DNA of 64,000 bases from Pseudomonas subflava (GTDB lineage: Bacteria > Pseudomonadota > Gammaproteobacteria > Pseudomonadales > Pseudomonadaceae), in NCBI RefSeq assembly GCF_023823685.1, contig NZ_JAMXBF010000011.1, positions 297,013-361,012 on the forward strand. Direction: 5' to 3'. Each line of letters starts with the position of its first letter. The first letter of the stretch is position 1. This document shows, piece after piece, positions 44,297 through 52,560 of the stretch. The position numbers were made by a program, and so were the translations under genes. Under the pieces are notes generated by a model. It did no database searches, was not told where the DNA came from, and saw nothing but the letters and a program-made list of their open reading frames with translations.

Positions 44297-46859
44297 GCTG
44301 CGCGCCCGCGTCGCCGAGCTGGAGGGGCAGAACGCGCGGCTACGCAGGATCAACGCGGCGCTGATCGAGCGGGTCGAGTCCGGCCATTCGCTGCGCTCGG
44401 ACGGCTACGCCGCGTTCCAGCACTCGGTGATCCTGGCCGAACAGGTGCGCGAGCGCACCGACGCGCTGAACCAGGCGATGACCGAGCTGAAGTCCAGCAA
44501 CCAGCTGCTGCGTGACGCCCGCCAACGCGCCGAGACCGCGCATCAGCACCTGATTGACGCCATCGAGAGCATCTCCGACGCCTTCGTGCTGTTCGACCGG
44601 GAGCAGCGCATCGTGCTGTTCAACAGCCGCTTCCGCGAGTTGTGGACGCGCACCCGCGCGCGCATCGGCAGCGGTACGCGGCTGTCGGAGATCAAGCGCC
44701 TGGCGGCCAGCACCGGGCTGATCGTCGAGGAGCAGCGCGGCCGCGGCGAGGGCCACACCATCTACCGGCTGATGAACGGGCGCTGGGTGCAGGTCAGCGA
44801 GCGGCCGACCCGCGAGGGCGGTCTGGTGATCCTCTACACCGACATCACCGAGCTCAAGCAGAGCGAGACCCAGCGTCGCGAGCAGGCCCTGGCGCAGAAG
44901 TCGCGGCTGCTGCAGCGGGCGGTGGACAACCTGTCCCAGGGCGTGGCGATGGTCAACGTCGAAGGCAGCCTGGAGCTGTGGAACCACCGCTTCCTCGAGC
45001 TCTGCGGCCTGGCGCCGATCGAGGCGCACCGGCCCTTCGCCGAGGTGATGGCCGAGAGTGAGCTGCGCCTGCTCACGCCGGACAGCCGCGACGAGCACGG
45101 CGCGCCGCTGCACGCCTGCGAACAGCGCCTGTTCGACGGACGCATGCTGGAAGTGCGCACCCATCCGCTGCCGGCCGGCGGCTTCGTCAACACCTTCACC
45201 GACATCACCGAACGCTTTCGCCAGGCCCAGCGGCTCGGCGAGAGCGAGCGCTGGGTGCGCCTGATCACCGACCAGGTGCCGGCGATGATCGCCTACCTCA
45301 ACGCCGAGCTGGTCTACGAGTTCACCAACAAGGTCTACGAGGAGTGGTACCACTGGCCGCGCGAAGGCATGCTCGGCCAGAGCCTGCGCGACGTGCACAG
45401 CGAGGAACACTGGCGACGCCTGGAGACCTATGTCGAGCGCGCGCTGTGTGGCGAGAGCGTGACCTTCGAGATGGCCGAGACCAGCTTCGGCGGCCAGCAG
45501 CGCTACCTGCTGCGCTCCTACGTGCCGAACCGGCTGGCGAGTGGCGAGGTGGTCGGCCTCTTCGTGCTGGTCCGCGACGTCACCGAACAGCGCCGTACCG
45601 CCGAGGCGCTGCACCAGGCCTATCAGAACCTGGAGCTGCGGGTGCGCGAGCGCACCGCCGAGCTGACCACGGTGAACAGCCAGCTGCGCCGCGAGATCGA
45701 CGAGCGCAGCCAGGCCGAGGCGCGCCTGCGCGAGGCCAAGCGCGAGGCCGAGCTGGCCAACCTGTCGAAGACCAAGTTTCTCGCCGCCGTCAGTCACGAC
45801 CTGCTGCAGCCGCTCAACGCCGCGCGGCTGTTCACCAGCGCGCTGTTGGAGAAGACCCCGGCGGGTGAGGGCGGGCTGATCCGCAGCGTCAGCAATTCAC
45901 TGGAGGACGTGGAGCACCTGCTCGGCACCCTGGTCGACATTTCCAAGCTGGACGCCGGAGTGATCCGCCCGGACCTGTCCAGCTTCGCCGTCGCCGACCT
46001 GCTCGACAACCTCGCCGCCGAGTTCCGCCAGCAGGCGGGCGGCGAGTCGCTGGAGTTGCGCTACCGGCCCAGCTCGGCCTGGGTGCGCAGCGACATCCAG
46101 CTGCTCGCGCGCATCCTGCGCAACCTGCTGACCAACGCCATCCGCTACACCGAGCGCGGGCGCATCCTGCTCGGCTGCCGGCGTCGCGGCAACGTGCTGT
46201 CCATCGAGGTCTGGGACAGCGGCGTGGGCATTGCCGAGGACAAGCTCGGCGAGATCTTCCAGGAGTTCAAGCGCGGCGACAGCCAGCGTCCGCACCAGGA
46301 CCGCGGGCTTGGCCTGGGCCTGGCCATCGTCGACAAGATCGCGCGCATGCTCGGCCATCGCCTGCGCGTGGCCTCGCAGCCGGGGCGCGGCTCGCTGTTC
46401 GCCGTCGAGGTGCCGCTGACCCGCCGCAGCAGCGTGCTGCGCGCGCCGGTGCAACCGTTGTCGATGGAAGTGGAGCGGCTGCGTGGTGCACGCGTCTGGG
46501 TGCTGGATAACGACGCGGCGATCTGCGCCGGCATGCGCACGCTGCTGGAGGGCTGGGGCTGCCAGGTGGTCACCGCGCTGTCCGAGGACGACCTGGCGCG
46601 CCAGGTGGACAATTATCACGCCGAGGCCGATGTGCTGATCGCCGACTACCACCTGGACGACGACCGCGACGGCGTGCAGGCGGTCACCGCCATCAACGCC
46701 CGCCGCGCCGAACCGCTCCCCGCGCTGATGGTCACCGCCAACTACAGCAACGAGCTCAAACAGAACCTGCGCGAACTCGGCCACACGCTGCTGCACAAGC
46801 CGGTCAAGCCGATGAAGCTGAAGACCACCCTGAGCCATCTGTTGCAGCGGCGGGGGTGA
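44229..46859 (+). CDS. nahK: Hybrid sensor histidine kinase NahK / ErcS'
   Basis: 876 residues from ATG 44229; a TTG at 44268 and other later starts are possible because the first residues overlap nosP. Order: N-terminal coiled coil, three PAS domains (about 108-200, 230-325, 340-455), second coiled coil, HisKA (FLAAVSHDLLQPLNAARLF, phospho-His near residue 522), HATPase_c (GLGLGLAIVDKIARMLGH) and a C-terminal receiver domain (Asp near 805 in LIADYHLDDD). In P. aeruginosa this kinase is PA1976 (NahK or ErcS'), which receives NO input from NosP and belongs to the ethanol oxidation regulatory network. Confidence 0.9.
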   Translation: MACTSTRPSPASPLAVPASDCAELRARVAELEGQNARLRRINAALIERVESGHSLRSDGYAAFQHSVILAEQVRERTDALNQAMTELKSSNQLLRDARQRAETAHQHLIDAIESISDAFVLFDREQRIVLFNSRFRELWTRTRARIGSGTRLSEIKRLAASTGLIVEEQRGRGEGHTIYRLMNGRWVQVSERPTREGGLVILYTDITELKQSETQRREQALAQKSRLLQRAVDNLSQGVAMVNVEGSLELWNHRFLELCGLAPIEAHRPFAEVMAESELRLLTPDSRDEHGAPLHACEQRLFDGRMLEVRTHPLPAGGFVNTFTDITERFRQAQRLGESERWVRLITDQVPAMIAYLNAELVYEFTNKVYEEWYHWPREGMLGQSLRDVHSEEHWRRLETYVERALCGESVTFEMAETSFGGQQRYLLRSYVPNRLASGEVVGLFVLVRDVTEQRRTAEALHQAYQNLELRVRERTAELTTVNSQLRREIDERSQAEARLREAKREAELANLSKTKFLAAVSHDLLQPLNAARLFTSALLEKTPAGEGGLIRSVSNSLEDVEHLLGTLVDISKLDAGVIRPDLSSFAVADLLDNLAAEFRQQAGGESLELRYRPSSAWVRSDIQLLARILRNLLTNAIRYTERGRILLGCRRRGNVLSIEVWDSGVGIAEDKLGEIFQEFKRGDSQRPHQDRGLGLGLAIVDKIARMLGHRLRVASQPGRGSLFAVEVPLTRRSSVLRAPVQPLSMEVERLRGARVWVLDNDAAICAGMRTLLEGWGCQVVTALSEDDLARQVDNYHAEADVLIADYHLDDDRDGVQAVTAINARRAEPLPALMVTANYSNELKQNLRELGHTLLHKPVKPMKLKTTLSHLLQRRG

Positions 46860-46889
46860 TTGGCCCCGGTGCGGCGAAGGGATCGGCCC

Positions 46890-47045
46890 GGTGTGCACGG
46901 CGCACCCTACGGCTGTTGTAGGGTGCGCCGTGCGCACCGATGAGGCCCTGCCGCTCGCCTACCTTTGACCTGCACCTGACCAACGCGTTTGTGTCGGGGA
47001 TTGTGGGTAGGCGCAGACTCCCATGGTGCGCACGGTGCGCCCTAC
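46890..47045. repeat. REP/REPIN cluster upstream of the RAYT pseudogene
   Basis: An inverted pair, GGTGTGC-ACG-GCGCACC-CTAC (46890-46910) and GTAG-GGTGCGC-CGT-GCGCACC (46918-46938), forms a REPIN. A third REP, GGTGCGC-ACG-GTGCGCC-CTAC, lies at 47025-47045. The GTAG/CTAC foot plus hairpin is the hallmark of REP sequences mobilised by RAYT enzymes. Confidence 0.85.
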
Positions 47046-47070
47046 CGTGTCGGGTGCGCCTGCGACCGAT

Positions 47071-47601
47071 TCATTCGCCGAAGCTCACTCCATCAGGCTC
47101 CTGCACTCCACCCCAGTCGGCCGGATACAGGCCCTGGCGAACCAGCCGGTGAAAGCTGGACCAGGGCCAGTCGGTGACCCGCTTCACCAAGCCATGCTTG
47201 ACCGGATTCCAGTGCAGGTAGTCGAGGTGGCGCCGGTAGTCATGCTCGTCGCGGATCTGGTGTTCCCAGAATCATCGTTGCCACAACGGACTCTCTCGGC
47301 GCAGACGCCGGCTGAGACCCGTACCGCCTGGTAATGCCAGTGCCTGGCTGGTCCTGCGTTTGATGATCGACCAGCGCCTGGCGTAGTCCCGGTCATGGTC
47401 GGGGAGTTCCCAGATGCAGTGCAGGTGGTCCGGCATCAGCACCCAGGCATGGATGACGAACGGGTAGTGCCGGCGTACCCGCTCGATGGCCTGGCGCAGC
47501 GCCAGCCGTGCCGGGGCATCGATCAGCAGCGCGCGACGGTTCTCGGTGACCAGCGTGAAGAAATACAGCGAGCCATCCTGGCTGCGGCGGTAGGTGGACA
47601 T
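47071..47601 (-). pseudogene. REP-associated tyrosine transposase (RAYT), interrupted by an in-frame stop
   Basis: The frame reads MSTYRRSQDGSLYFFTLVTENRR...VLMPDHLHCIWELPD (the HUH His pair HLH) up to ESPLWQR, then TGA at 47272-47274, and continues in the same frame as [29 protein letters not shown]...SFGE with a stop at 47071. RAYTs usually have an Arg (RFWEH) at the TGA position, so a single CGA to TGA change explains it. The cut removes the C-terminal half with the likely catalytic Tyr. It is flanked by GTAG-type REPs on both sides. Confidence 0.85.
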
Positions 47602-47669
47602 CCTTGTCGTCCCGATAGTGGCGGATCACGCGAGTCTAGATCGGATTGCCGAGCACGGCCGAAGAGCAT

Positions 47670-47860
47670 GGTGCGCACGGCGCACCCTACGGACAGGCCG
47701 CACCAACTTGCGGTCATGTAGGGTGCGCCGCGCGCACCAATGGGGCTACGCCCACCGCTTCGCCAGCAGGATCAGCGCGATCCCGGCCCCGATGCGATGG
47801 CAGGGTGTAAGCACTGAGGGCGGCGCACCTTGCGGTCGTGTAGGGTGCGCCGTGCGCACC
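47670..47860. repeat. REPIN plus single REP downstream of erbR operon
   Basis: GGTGCGC-ACG-GCGCACC-CTAC (47670-47690) and GTAG-GGTGCGC-CGC-GCGCACC (47718-47738) form an inverted pair, and a further GTAG-GGTGCGC-CGT-GCGCACC copy lies at 47840-47860, right at the 3' end of the DMT transporter gene. Confidence 0.85.
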
Positions 47861-47866
47861 AACGGG

Positions 47867-48706
47867 CTACGCCCGCCGCTTGGCCAGCAGAATCAGCGCG
47901 ATCCCGCCCAGCACCGCCACCGAGGCGATGGCCAGGCGCAGGCTCAGGGCTTCTCCGAGCAGCAGGGCGCCGAGCAGGGCGGTGATGATCGGTACGCTGA
48001 GCTGCACGCTGGCGGCCTGGATGGCCTTGAGGTGGGGCAGGGCGGCGTACCAGATGGCATAGCCGATGCCCGAGGCCAGTGCGCCGGAGAGCACGGCGTA
48101 GAAGGCGCCCATGGTGTCCCATTCCAGACTGCCGGCGAACAGTGCGGCCAGCGGCAACAGGGCAACCAGGCTGCGCAGGAAGTTGCCGGCGGTGGCGGCC
48201 AGCGGGTCGGCGTTGCCGCGCCCGAGCAGCGAGTAGAAGGCCCACGCCACGCCGGCCAGCACCATCAGTCCGGCGGCCTGCGGCGCCGGTGCGCTGGCGC
48301 CGGGCAGCAGCAGGTACACCAGCCCGCCAAGGGCGGCGAGCAGGCCGAACAGCTGCAGCGGCCGCAGCCGCTCGCCCCGGAGCCAGCCGTAGCCGAGCAT
48401 GCTGGCCTGCACCGCGCCGAAGAGGATCAGCGCGCCGCTGCCGGCGTCCAGTTCGACATAGGCGAAGGAGAAGCCGGCGGCATAGGCGAACAGCGCCAGC
48501 GCCGAGCGCCAGTCGCCGCGCAGCGGCCCCTTGCGGCGCAGCGCGACCAGCAGGGCCAGTACCAGGGCGCCGGCGATCAGGCGGATGGCGGTGAAGCTGG
48601 CCGGGTCCAGATCGCTGTCGCGCAGGGCGATGCGGCACAGCAGCGAATTGCCGGCGAAGGCGAGCATGGCCAGCGCGGTGAGCAGGGCGACGCGCATCGG
48701 CTTCAT
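47867..48706 (-). CDS. EamA (DMT) family transporter
   Basis: 279 residues with ten membrane segments in two EamA repeats. Typical elements: [36 protein letters not shown] and [11 protein letters not shown]. It overlaps the erbR stop (ATGA), so it is cotranscribed with the regulator. Exported substrate unknown. Confidence 0.85.
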   Translation of the reverse strand: MKPMRVALLTALAMLAFAGNSLLCRIALRDSDLDPASFTAIRLIAGALVLALLVALRRKGPLRGDWRSALALFAYAAGFSFAYVELDAGSGALILFGAVQASMLGYGWLRGERLRPLQLFGLLAALGGLVYLLLPGASAPAPQAAGLMVLAGVAWAFYSLLGRGNADPLAATAGNFLRSLVALLPLAALFAGSLEWDTMGAFYAVLSGALASGIGYAIWYAALPHLKAIQAASVQLSVPIITALLGALLLGEALSLRLAIASVAVLGGIALILLAKRRA

Positions 48707-49371
48707 CGGCGCAGGTAGGCGCTGAAGTCGATGTCGCCGGCCGAGAGAATGGCCTGCACCCGGTTGTGCACGTTGAGCTTGCGCAGGATCGCCGAGACAT
48801 GGGCCTTGACCGTGGTCTCGGCGATGTCGAGGTTGTAGGCGATCTGCTTGTTCGATTCGCCCTTGGTCATGCGCTCCAGCACCAGCAGCTGCTTGCGGGT
48901 CAGCGCCTGCAGCAGCTCCGGCGGGATGGTCGGTTCCTCGTGGCTGCGCCGGGTCGGGTTCTTCTGCGTGCGGATGATGTCGGAGGGCAGGTAGACGTTG
49001 CCGTTGAGGATCTGCTCGATGGCGTCGGTCATCTGCGCCCGCGGGCTGGACTTGGTGATGAAGCCGACCGCGCCGTAGGTGATGGCCTGCAGCACGATCT
49101 GCTTGTCCTGCTCGGCGGAGACGATCACCACCGGCACCGTCGGCGCCTCGTTGCGCAGGTTGATCAGGCCGTTGAGGCCATGCATGCCGGGCATGTTCAG
49201 GTCGAGCAGGATCAGGTCCAGATCGTCGTTGCTCTGGGTCAGTTCCAGGGTGGTGTCGAGGTCGGCGGTCTCCATCACGGCGCTGCCGGGGAAACCGTCG
49301 GAGATGACGTTGTGGATGGCCTCGCGGAACAGCGGGTGATCATCGGCGATGAGTATCTTGTACACAGTCAT
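48703..49371 (-). CDS. erbR: LuxR-type response regulator ErbR (AgmR)
   Basis: 222 residues. An N-terminal receiver domain ([12 protein letters not shown]; phospho-Asp in [11 protein letters not shown]; conserved Lys in FITKSS) is followed by a LuxR/NarL-type HTH ([51 protein letters not shown]). It matches ErbR/AgmR, the regulator of exaBC, pqq and related genes in P. aeruginosa and of glycerol/alcohol use in P. putida. It is probably the protein that binds the ACCAAGGTAGCA-like elements in this region. Confidence 0.9.
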   Translation of the reverse strand: MTVYKILIADDHPLFREAIHNVISDGFPGSAVMETADLDTTLELTQSNDDLDLILLDLNMPGMHGLNGLINLRNEAPTVPVVIVSAEQDKQIVLQAITYGAVGFITKSSPRAQMTDAIEQILNGNVYLPSDIIRTQKNPTRRSHEEPTIPPELLQALTRKQLLVLERMTKGESNKQIAYNLDIAETTVKAHVSAILRKLNVHNRVQAILSAGDIDFSAYLRR

Positions 49372-49416
49372 TCACCTCGTTTTTTCTTGTCGTTATGTCG
49401 GGCACGCAATATCGCT

Positions 49417-49962
49417 CTAGGGTAACGCCACCGGTTCCGCCGGCTCCAGCGGCAGCCCGGCCTGTTGCCAGCCGTCGATTCCTTCGCGGTACCAGTACAG
49501 CCGGGTATAGCCCAGCGCCCGGGCGCGGCGGGTGGCGTTCCAGCTCAGCCAGCAGTCCGAGCGGCAGTAGAACACCAGCGGCCAGTCCTGGCGGCCGCGG
49601 CTGGCGCGTTGCAGCTGCGCCGTGAAGTAGGCGCTCCATGGCGCGACCAGCGTGCCGTCGCCGGTGTTGGCCAGCCACAGGCTGCCGGGCAGGTTGTGGT
49701 GGGCCTCGTCGGCGACGAAGCGGCCGAACAGGTGCTGGCGGCGGTACACGTCGATCAGCGCCGGCCGCGGCCGGGTCTCCAGCAGCGCCTGCAGCTCGGC
49801 GGTATCCACCGTCTGGGCTCCCTCGACGCTCGCCGGCGTCGGGCTGCGGTAGAGCCGCTGGCGATAACCGTCGGGGCCGAAGAGCGGCAGGTTGTCCTCG
49901 GCGAACACGGCGGTGGTGAACAGCATCGGCAGCAGGCAGCACAGCGGGAGCAGGCGAAGCAT
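49417..49962 (-). CDS. PQQ-dependent catabolism-associated CXXCW motif protein
   Basis: 181 residues from ATG 49962 (GAGGA six bases upstream; two further in-frame starts are less supported). A signal peptide ends at VFA-E. A rhodanese-like domain contains FYCRSDCWLSWNA, where the Cys pair (133, 137) is spaced C-x3-C followed by Trp. The family is found only beside PQQ dehydrogenase genes; a redox or sulfur-transfer role in periplasmic PQQ metabolism is suspected. Confidence 0.85.
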   Translation of the reverse strand: MLRLLPLCCLLPMLFTTAVFAEDNLPLFGPDGYRQRLYRSPTPASVEGAQTVDTAELQALLETRPRPALIDVYRRQHLFGRFVADEAHHNLPGSLWLANTGDGTLVAPWSAYFTAQLQRASRGRQDWPLVFYCRSDCWLSWNATRRARALGYTRLYWYREGIDGWQQAGLPLEPAEPVALP

Positions 49963-50000
49963 CGTCGTCCTCATTACAGGCAAGTGCGCGGCCTTTGGGA

Positions 50001-50040
50001 ATCCTACGAAGGTGGCGAAAGGCACTACCAAAGTACTGGT
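50001..50040 (-). promoter_or_regulatory. Promoter of the CXXCW gene
   Basis: On the minus strand ACCAGTACTTTGG begins at 50040 and TAGGAT (-10) at 50006, spacing 34. The segment TACCAAAGTACTGGT (plus strand, 50026-50040) is close to the ACCAAGGTA element and is itself a near-palindrome. The match is weaker than in exaB and eraS. Confidence 0.45.
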
Positions 50041-50083
50041 TTCGCCCAGGCGGCGCGGAGGGGAATCGGGGCGGGAGACGCCG

Positions 50084-50224
50084 CTAGCGGCCCATCGGGG
50101 CGGCGGCCTGCAGCCGCTCGACCGGGTGCGGATCGGCCGTCACGGTATGCGCCTGGGTGGCGACGAAGGCGGCGCTGGCGATGCCCAGCAGGTAGACCAG
50201 GGCGTGGAGGGCGAGCGGGTGCAT
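50084..50224 (-). CDS. 46-residue membrane/exported micro-protein
   Basis: MHPLALHALVYLLGIASAAFVATQ forms one membrane or signal segment, followed by a short polar tail (HTVTADPHPVERLQAAAPMGR). GAGGA lies 8 bases before the ATG and an extended -10 (TGCC-TATGCT, 50251-50256 on the minus strand) about 30 bases upstream. It is divergent from the eraSR operon and shares its regulatory region. No known family. Confidence 0.55.
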   Translation of the reverse strand: MHPLALHALVYLLGIASAAFVATQAHTVTADPHPVERLQAAAPMGR

Positions 50225-50250
50225 GGCGGTGTCCTCTGGGGGCTCGGGGC

Positions 50251-50346
50251 AGCATAGGCAGGGGCCGTGGGCGGGGAAATATGCAGAAAGTAGGGGGCGG
50301 CCGATACCAAGGTAGGAGTACCGCGCGCCGCCGCAATGCCTAGCAT
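50251..50346. promoter_or_regulatory. Divergent promoters with two ACCAAGGTAGG-type sites (eraSR operon / micro-protein)
   Basis: Plus direction: CAGAAAGTAGG (50284) and ACCAAGGTAGG (50306) are tandem sites exactly 22 bases apart, and TAGCAT (50341-50346, with upstream TGCC) starts 35 bases after the second. Minus direction: TGCC-TATGCT (50256-50251) faces the 46-residue ORF. The layout matches the exaB promoter base for base in spacing. Confidence 0.6.
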
Positions 50347-50377
50347 GGAGCCACAACGAGAATCGGAGAGATCCGCC

Positions 50378-50497
50378 ATGCGCACTGCCAAGCATCTGCT
50401 GTTCCTCGGGTTGCTGGTGATCAGCCTCGCCGGCGTCGACAAGGTCACGGCGACGCCGGAGCATCACGCGCCCCGGGACCTGCGCCCGGTACGCTGA
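50378..50497 (+). CDS. 39-residue micro-protein, first ORF of the eraSR operon
   Basis: MRTAKHLLFLGLLVISLAGVDKVTATPEHHAPRDLRPVR has one hydrophobic N-terminal segment resembling a signal peptide and a short His/Pro/Arg tail. A GGAGAG site precedes the ATG, about 25 bases after the predicted transcription start. Its stop lies 1 base before the eraS ATG. It is not PqqA (no Glu-x3-Tyr). Function unknown; it may couple translation of eraS or be an exported peptide. Confidence 0.55.
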   Translation: MRTAKHLLFLGLLVISLAGVDKVTATPEHHAPRDLRPVR

Positions 50498-50498
50498 G

Positions 50499-51371
50499 AT
50501 GGCCGCCGCCGTACTGGCGATTCCGCTGGGCGCCCTGGCCGCGCTGGGTGCAGGCACCCTGCTGCCGGAGCTGGTGAACGGCGGCGTGGCGCCAGGGCTG
50601 CTCGGGCTGTTCGCCCCGGTCCTGCTGCTGGTCGGGCTGGTCGTGCGCGAGGCCGCGCGTGGCGAGGCCGATGACCGGAGGTGCGGCACGGCCGGCGAGG
50701 GGCACGCGGCGCTGGCGCGGGCCAAGGCGGAGAACCTGCTGCTGCGCCGGGCGCTGCTGCAGGTCGAGGAACGCGAGCGCAATCGTCTCGGACGTGCCCT
50801 GCACGACGACCTCGGCCAATACGTGGCCGGCATCCGCGCCCGGGCCGGGCTGTTCGCCCTGCTGGCGGACGATCCGCCCGCCGTGCGCCGCTCCGCGCAG
50901 CAGCTGGAACAGCACTGCCGCGCCCTGCAGGACGGCTTCCACGGCCTGGTGCGCGACCTGTACCCGGCGACGCTCGAGCGCCAGCCGCTGGAGCGCGCCG
51001 TGCGCGAGCTGGCCGGGCGCTGGCAGACCGAGGAGGGCCTGCATTGCCGGGTAGGCTTCGACACGCGTCTGCCGGAGCCGGGGCGTGAATGCAAGCTGCA
51101 GCTCTATCGCCTGCTGCAGGAGGCCCTGACCAACGTCGCTCGCCACTCCGGTGCGCAAGGCGCTCGGCTGCGCCTGCGTCGTCGCGGCCAGCGCCTGTGC
51201 CTGGCCCTGCGCGACGACGGTCATGGCCAGCCGCCGGCGCGCCGCGGCGTCGGCCTGCTGTCGATGAGCGAGCGGGCCCGCGAGCTGGGTGGTGAGCTGC
51301 TCTACCGCGGCCGTCCGGGGCGTGGCTGGTCGCTGTATCTGAGCATCCCGCTGGAGGAGGTGGGCCGATGA
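50499..51371 (+). CDS. eraS: Sensor histidine kinase EraS
   Basis: 290 residues. Two N-terminal membrane segments (AVLAIPLGALAALGAGTLL and LLGLFAPVLLLVGLVV) with almost no periplasmic loop, a coiled linker, a HisKA_3 domain (ERERNRLGRALHDDLGQYVAG, phospho-His in LHDDLGQ) and a small HATPase (LTNVARHSGAQ; DDGHGQPPARRGVGLLSM). NarX/HPK7 type. It overlaps eraR by 4 bases. In P. aeruginosa EraSR controls exaA. Confidence 0.87.
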   Translation: MAAAVLAIPLGALAALGAGTLLPELVNGGVAPGLLGLFAPVLLLVGLVVREAARGEADDRRCGTAGEGHAALARAKAENLLLRRALLQVEERERNRLGRALHDDLGQYVAGIRARAGLFALLADDPPAVRRSAQQLEQHCRALQDGFHGLVRDLYPATLERQPLERAVRELAGRWQTEEGLHCRVGFDTRLPEPGRECKLQLYRLLQEALTNVARHSGAQGARLRLRRRGQRLCLALRDDGHGQPPARRGVGLLSMSERARELGGELLYRGRPGRGWSLYLSIPLEEVGR

Positions 51372-52021
51372 AGATCCTGCTGGTGGACGATCATCCCGTG
51401 GTGCGCCAGGGCTATGCCGCGCTGCTCGGCGCGCTGCTGCCGGAGGTGCAGGTGAGCGAGGCGGCCAGCGGCGAGGAGGCGCTGGCCCAGGTGCACGTGC
51501 AGATCCCCAACCTGGTGCTGCTGGACGTCGGCCTGCCCGGCATCAGCGGACTGGAGACCTGCCGCCGCCTGGGCCAGCGTCTGCCGCAGCTGCCGGTGCT
51601 GTTCTTCAGCATGCACGAGGAACTGTCGCTGGTGCGCCAGGCACTGGACGCCGGTGCCGCCGGCTACCTGAGCAAACGTTGCGCGCCGGACGTGCTGGTG
51701 GAGGCGGTACGCCGGGTGCTGGCCGGCTATCCCTACATCGAGCAGGCGCTGGCCACCCAGCTGGCCTGGCACAAGGGCGAGGAGCAGGCCGGCGCGCCGC
51801 GCCTGGCCGGCATGACGCCGCGCGAGATGGAGATCTTCCTGATGCTCGCCCGCGGCCTGCCCACCCGGCAGATCGCCGAGCGCCTGTGCATCAGCGGCAA
51901 GACCGTGTCGAACCACCTGACCCTGCTGAAGAACAAGCTCGGCGTCGACTCGCTGGCCGCGCTGGTGCACCTGGCCATCGATGCCGGCGTGCTGCGCGTC
52001 GGCGAGCGCGAACCGGCCTGA
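51368..52021 (+). CDS. eraR: LuxR-type response regulator EraR
   Basis: 217 residues. Receiver domain (LLVDDHPVVRQGY; phospho-Asp in LLDVGLPGISG; Lys in YLSKRC) and LuxR HTH (MTPREMEIFLMLARGLPTRQIAERLCISGKTVSNHLTLLKNKLGVDS). ATGA overlap with eraS. It is the expected activator of exaA. Confidence 0.88.
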   Translation: MKILLVDDHPVVRQGYAALLGALLPEVQVSEAASGEEALAQVHVQIPNLVLLDVGLPGISGLETCRRLGQRLPQLPVLFFSMHEELSLVRQALDAGAAGYLSKRCAPDVLVEAVRRVLAGYPYIEQALATQLAWHKGEEQAGAPRLAGMTPREMEIFLMLARGLPTRQIAERLCISGKTVSNHLTLLKNKLGVDSLAALVHLAIDAGVLRVGEREPA

Positions 52022-52030
52022 GTCCGAGCC

Positions 52031-52498
52031 TTACCGGTCGCGGCAGTCCGCCTCGATGGCCCGCTGCAGGTCGGCCGCGCTGCGACCCTGCATGACCTGC
52101 CGGTAGGCGTCGTGGCCAATAAACAGGATGCCCACGACCAGCAGCGGCGCCGCCAGCATGAGATACCCGCGTACCTTGGTCAGCGGGCCGCGTCGGGCCT
52201 GCGTGGCACGCAGGCGCACGGCGTCCAGCGGCGGAAAGTAACCCTGGCGCAGGATCTTCAGCGCATAGGGAATCTGCGCCAGGGTGAAGGCCAGTATCAG
52301 CAGCGGCATGCCGAGCGTCGCTACCAGCAGTGCCAGGTAGGCCCGGGGAATGCCGAAAAGCTGCGGCGCACAGACCTCGGTACCGCCGAAGCGAAGCCAC
52401 AGGGCCAGGGCGAGGAAGGGGAGCACGAGCACGGCCCAGGGCAACATGCGCAGCAGGGCCCGGCGTGGCTGGGCGGGAATCATCTGGATGTCGGTCAT
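52031..52498 (-). CDS. Small inner-membrane protein of unknown function
   Basis: 155 residues from ATG 52498 with three membrane segments (AVLVLPFLALALWL, AYLALLVATLGMPLLILAFTLA, YLMLAAPLLVVGILFIG). No family recognised. It converges on eraR and lies downstream of the pentapeptide-repeat gene on the same strand. No strong ribosome site was seen. Confidence 0.65.
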   Translation of the reverse strand: MTDIQMIPAQPRRALLRMLPWAVLVLPFLALALWLRFGGTEVCAPQLFGIPRAYLALLVATLGMPLLILAFTLAQIPYALKILRQGYFPPLDAVRLRATQARRGPLTKVRGYLMLAAPLLVVGILFIGHDAYRQVMQGRSAADLQRAIEADCRDR

Positions 52499-52560
52499 GC
52501 GGTCCGCCCCGGAGAAAGTGGCCGCTGACCCTAGCGCGAGCGTCGGCGGCCGTCCAGGTC

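Noticed and set aside
47272..47274. Selenocysteine or programmed read-through at the TGA in the RAYT gene
   Set aside because: RAYTs are not selenoproteins, Arg is usual at this site, and no SECIS-like hairpin is evident; a nonsense mutation is simpler.
50378..50497. PqqA precursor peptide
   Set aside because: The 39-residue ORF lacks the essential Glu-x3-Tyr motif.
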